Shown piece by piece: positions 61,966 through 64,000 of a stretch of DNA of 64,000 nt. Position 1 is the stretch's first letter. Every line of letters begins with the position of its first letter. The notes beneath the pieces were generated by a model. The model did not search any database. It saw nothing but the letters and a program-made list of their open reading frames with translations, and was not told where the DNA came from. Origin of the DNA: Actinomycetota bacterium (GTDB lineage: Bacteria > Actinomycetota > Rubrobacteria > Rubrobacterales > Rubrobacteraceae); assembly GCA_902810695.1 (NCBI GenBank), contig CADDYV010000005.1, positions 1 through 64,000 of the forward strand. The letters run 5' to 3'. A program made the translations under genes and the position numbers.

Positions 61966-63261
61966 CTACCGGTTCTTGCTCGGGGCCTTGCGCGGGCTGC
62001 GCTGCGAGCCGCGCTCCAGGTCGCCGCGCAGCTCCATGCGGTCCCGGATCACCTCCGAGAGCAGCTCTATGCCGCGCCGGGTTCTCTCCGGCGTAAGGAA
62101 GGAGAAGTTCAGCCTCATGCAGTTCTTGCCCGACCCGTCGGCGAAGAATCCTTCGCCCGGCACGTAGGCGACGTTCTTCGCTACCGCCCGCGGCAACATC
62201 GCCGTCGCATCCAGGTACGCCGGGAGCGTGGCCCACACGAACAGCCCGCCCGCCGGGTGCGTCCAGTGGACCTCCTTCGGCATGAACTCCGCTAAAGCAT
62301 CGAGCATCGCGTCGCGCCGCTCCTTGTAGATAACGTTCAGGCGTTTCACGTAGCCTCTCCAGTCGGCGTTCTGGAAGTAGGTCGATATCAGCATCTGCGA
62401 GAGGTTGGAGGAGCAGAGGTCCGCGCCCTGCTTGCCAACGTTGATCTTGTGCAGAATCCCCGGCTGGGCGTGCACCCACCCGAGCCTCACGCCGGGCGCG
62501 AAGATCTTCGAGAAAGTCCCCAGGTACACCACCCGGTCCGCCTCTCCGGGTTCTTCCTGCTCCATCGAAGCGAGGGTGGGAAGAGAATCACCCTCAAAGC
62601 GGAGCATCCCATAGGGGTTGTCCTCGACGATGACGAGGTCGAACTCGCGCGCTATCTCCAGAAGCTCCCGGCGGCGTTCTGCGGCGAGCGTTACCCCGGC
62701 GGGGTTCTGGAAGTTGGGAACGGTGTAGATGAACTTGACGTAGACCCCCGATTTGCGCGCCCTGACGAGCGCCTCGCGGGCGGCGGAGGGGATCATGCCG
62801 CTGCGGTCCATAGGGACGTGGATCACCCTCGGCCGGTAAGAGGCGAAGGCGTTGAGCGCCCCTACATAGGTCGGACCTTCGCAGAGGATAGCGTCTCCCT
62901 CGTCGAGAAAGGTCTTGCCCAGGAGGTCGAGTCCCTGCTGGGCGCCGGTGGTTACGAAGATGTTCTCCTGGCGGGCGGAGGTGCCTTCGGCGGACATCAC
63001 GTCCACGATGATGTCCTTGATCTTCTCTAATCCCCCGGTCGGGCCATACTGCAGGGCCTTCGCGGAGTCGGCTGCTATGGCGGAGGATATCTCGCGAAAC
63101 GCCTCCGCCCCGAAGATGCTGGTGTCAGGGAAGCCCCCGGCGAGCGAGATAATGCCGGGCCTCGAAGAGACGTCCATCAGGTCGCGCACGGCGGAGCTGC
63201 GCATCCCCTTGACGCGGCGGGCGTATAAAAAGTCAAACCGGTCCAGATCTACCAGCGGCAC
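61966..63261 (-). CDS. PLP-dependent aminotransferase, class I (2-aminoadipate/aromatic type)
   Basis: 431 aa. FIYTVPNFQNPAGVTLAAER and VEDNPYGMLRFEGD, then the Schiff-base Lys in LGTFSKIFAPGVRLGW, match the LysN/ArAT-like fold-type I group. The N-terminus GIISLAGGFPDTSIFGAEAF is typical. It transfers an amino group from an amino acid to a 2-oxo acid. The tail (about 415-431) is basic and low in complexity. The GTG start has GAGGG upstream. It is cotranscribed with the Ddl-like gene. Confidence 0.88.
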   Translation of the reverse strand: MPLVDLDRFDFLYARRVKGMRSSAVRDLMDVSSRPGIISLAGGFPDTSIFGAEAFREISSAIAADSAKALQYGPTGGLEKIKDIIVDVMSAEGTSARQENIFVTTGAQQGLDLLGKTFLDEGDAILCEGPTYVGALNAFASYRPRVIHVPMDRSGMIPSAAREALVRARKSGVYVKFIYTVPNFQNPAGVTLAAERRRELLEIAREFDLVIVEDNPYGMLRFEGDSLPTLASMEQEEPGEADRVVYLGTFSKIFAPGVRLGWVHAQPGILHKINVGKQGADLCSSNLSQMLISTYFQNADWRGYVKRLNVIYKERRDAMLDALAEFMPKEVHWTHPAGGLFVWATLPAYLDATAMLPRAVAKNVAYVPGEGFFADGSGKNCMRLNFSFLTPERTRRGIELLSEVIRDRMELRGDLERGSQRSPRKAPSKNR

Positions 63262-63353
63262 CAGATCACCCTCTTCCCATCCTCACGAACGTTCGATGCC
63301 GATTATTATCGCGACTCTACCACAGAGGTTGAGACAATTGTAGACTCTCGCCC

Positions 63354-63905
63354 ATGAAGCCTATCTTTGTGACCTCGAACGAGAACAAACGCCGCGAGGC
63401 CGCCGCCATCCTGGGCCTCGAGCTGGAGCGCGCCGCCCCTGAAGTCACCGAGATACAGGCGCTAGATGTGGCCGAAGTCGCCGCCGCCAAAGCCCTCGCC
63501 GCCCGCGAAGCCCTGGACCGCCCGGCGCGTCTGGTTCTGGTGGAAGACTCCGGGCTCATCATCGAAGCTTGGCGGGGGCTTCCCGGAGCGTTCACCAAGT
63601 GGTTTCTGGCGAGCGTCGGCGTAGAGGGGATCTTGCGGATGCTCCGTTCAAATGGAGATCGCAACGCAAGGGCCGTCTGCGTCGTGGCCGTGGCGGATGA
63701 TGAGGGTTCGGTCCACAGTTTCCGGGGAGAAGTCGCTGGCTCTATCGCCCCCGAACCGCGAGGAGAGAGCGGGTTCGGGTGGGATCCGATCTTCATTCCC
63801 GAAGGCCAGCCTCTGACCTACGCCGAGATGGGGGAGAGCAAGAACGAAGACTCCCATCGCGCGCGGGCTTTCAGGGCCGTTCGGAAGTGGCTTGAAGGTA
63901 TGTGA
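63354..63905 (+). CDS. rdgB: XTP/dITP pyrophosphatase (RdgB/HAM1 family)
   Basis: 183 aa. It removes deaminated purine nucleotides (XTP, dITP) from the pool. SNENKRREAAAILG, the catalytic Asp in VLVEDSGLIIEAWRGLPGAF and GFGWDPIFIPEGQPLTYAEM are the family signature. No ribosome site precedes the ATG; TAGACT at 63341-63346 sits at the distance expected for a leaderless transcript, a weak inference. Confidence 0.92.
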   Translation: MKPIFVTSNENKRREAAAILGLELERAAPEVTEIQALDVAEVAAAKALAAREALDRPARLVLVEDSGLIIEAWRGLPGAFTKWFLASVGVEGILRMLRSNGDRNARAVCVVAVADDEGSVHSFRGEVAGSIAPEPRGESGFGWDPIFIPEGQPLTYAEMGESKNEDSHRARAFRAVRKWLEGM

Positions 63906-63992
63906 GCGTGGGATGAAACATGCGTACTTGGTGGGGAAGTTTGGTATTCTTTCGTTCAAAAGGTTGTACCTCTCAAAGGGAAGGGGCCGCTC

Positions 63993-64000
63993 ATGCCGGC
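63993..64000 (+). CDS. Start of a gene cut by the window end
   Basis: ATGCCGGC follows AAGGGAAGGGG with good spacing. Only two codons are inside the window, so nothing can be said of the product. Confidence 0.35.

Noticed and set aside
1-64000. tRNA, rRNA, CRISPR arrays, whole insertion sequences and prophage genes
   Set aside because: None was recognised by eye; a covariance-model and repeat search would be needed to exclude small RNAs.

Overview
The window is high-GC DNA in which nearly every gene keeps a G/C-rich third codon position. GTG and TTG starts, clear Shine-Dalgarno sites and many 1-4 nt start/stop overlaps are common. Gene content (folate-dependent TrmFO, F420-type flavin oxidoreductases, an ECF41 sigma factor, many acyl-CoA enzymes, LuxR-type response regulators) suggests a deep-branching actinobacterium of the Rubrobacter kind. 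That placement is inference from gene content and style; no rRNA or tRNA gene was found to test it.

Layout. 1-2.8 kb: small regulatory and hypothetical genes, including a LuxR-type regulator with Gln in place of the phosphoacceptor Asp. 3.1-7.2 kb: an acyl-CoA/organic-acid run (FAH-family hydrolase, GlcD-type oxidase, lone B12-binding protein, enoyl-CoA hydratase, thioesterase). 7.2-9.6 kb: an ECF41 operon whose last gene, an AhpD/carboxymuconolactone-decarboxylase-like protein, has an in-frame UGA exactly at the second position of a CxxC motif, followed by a SECIS-like hairpin; this is the most striking signal in the window. 9.7-14.1 kb: DUF4870 protein and a MacB/FtsX-type ABC exporter. 14.1-22.4 kb (minus): a fatty-acid/acyl-CoA operon (CoA transferase, two acyl-CoA ligases, CocE-type hydrolase, thiolase, SDR, methyltransferase). 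22.6-27 kb: sulfate activation (Sat, CysC) with a sulfotransferase, a Cys-less Rrf2 regulator and a TauE-type permease. 27.1-31.4 kb: 3-hydroxybutyrate/acetoacetate use. 31.9-34.7 kb: DrrAB-like ABC transporter and a methyltransferase. 34.9-38.8 kb: phosphotriesterase-family hydrolase, acyl-CoA ligase, zinc alcohol dehydrogenase. 38.8-40.6 kb: PadR regulator with a methyltransferase. 40.7-44.3 kb: cobalamin riboswitch and B12 ABC importer. 44.3-45.2 kb: leaderless HTH plus Clp_N gene pair under two matching operators. 45.2-48.8 kb: ComB-like phosphatase, APH-like kinase, thioesterase, SDR.

48.8-60.3 kb is a more broken, accessory-like stretch. Its core is a run of three DUF1326 proteins flanked by two DUF2182 membrane proteins, all carrying conserved cysteine motifs and lacking, to my knowledge, an assigned function. 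Around it lie SnoaL/NTF2-like proteins, a cysteine-dioxygenase-like cupin with a probable frameshift, a BBE-type flavoenzyme, and small remnants of at least two further flavoenzyme genes. 58-64 kb returns to housekeeping genes: trmFO, an F420-type oxidoreductase, a secreted protein, a Ddl-like ATP-grasp ligase, an aminotransferase and the RdgB pyrophosphatase.
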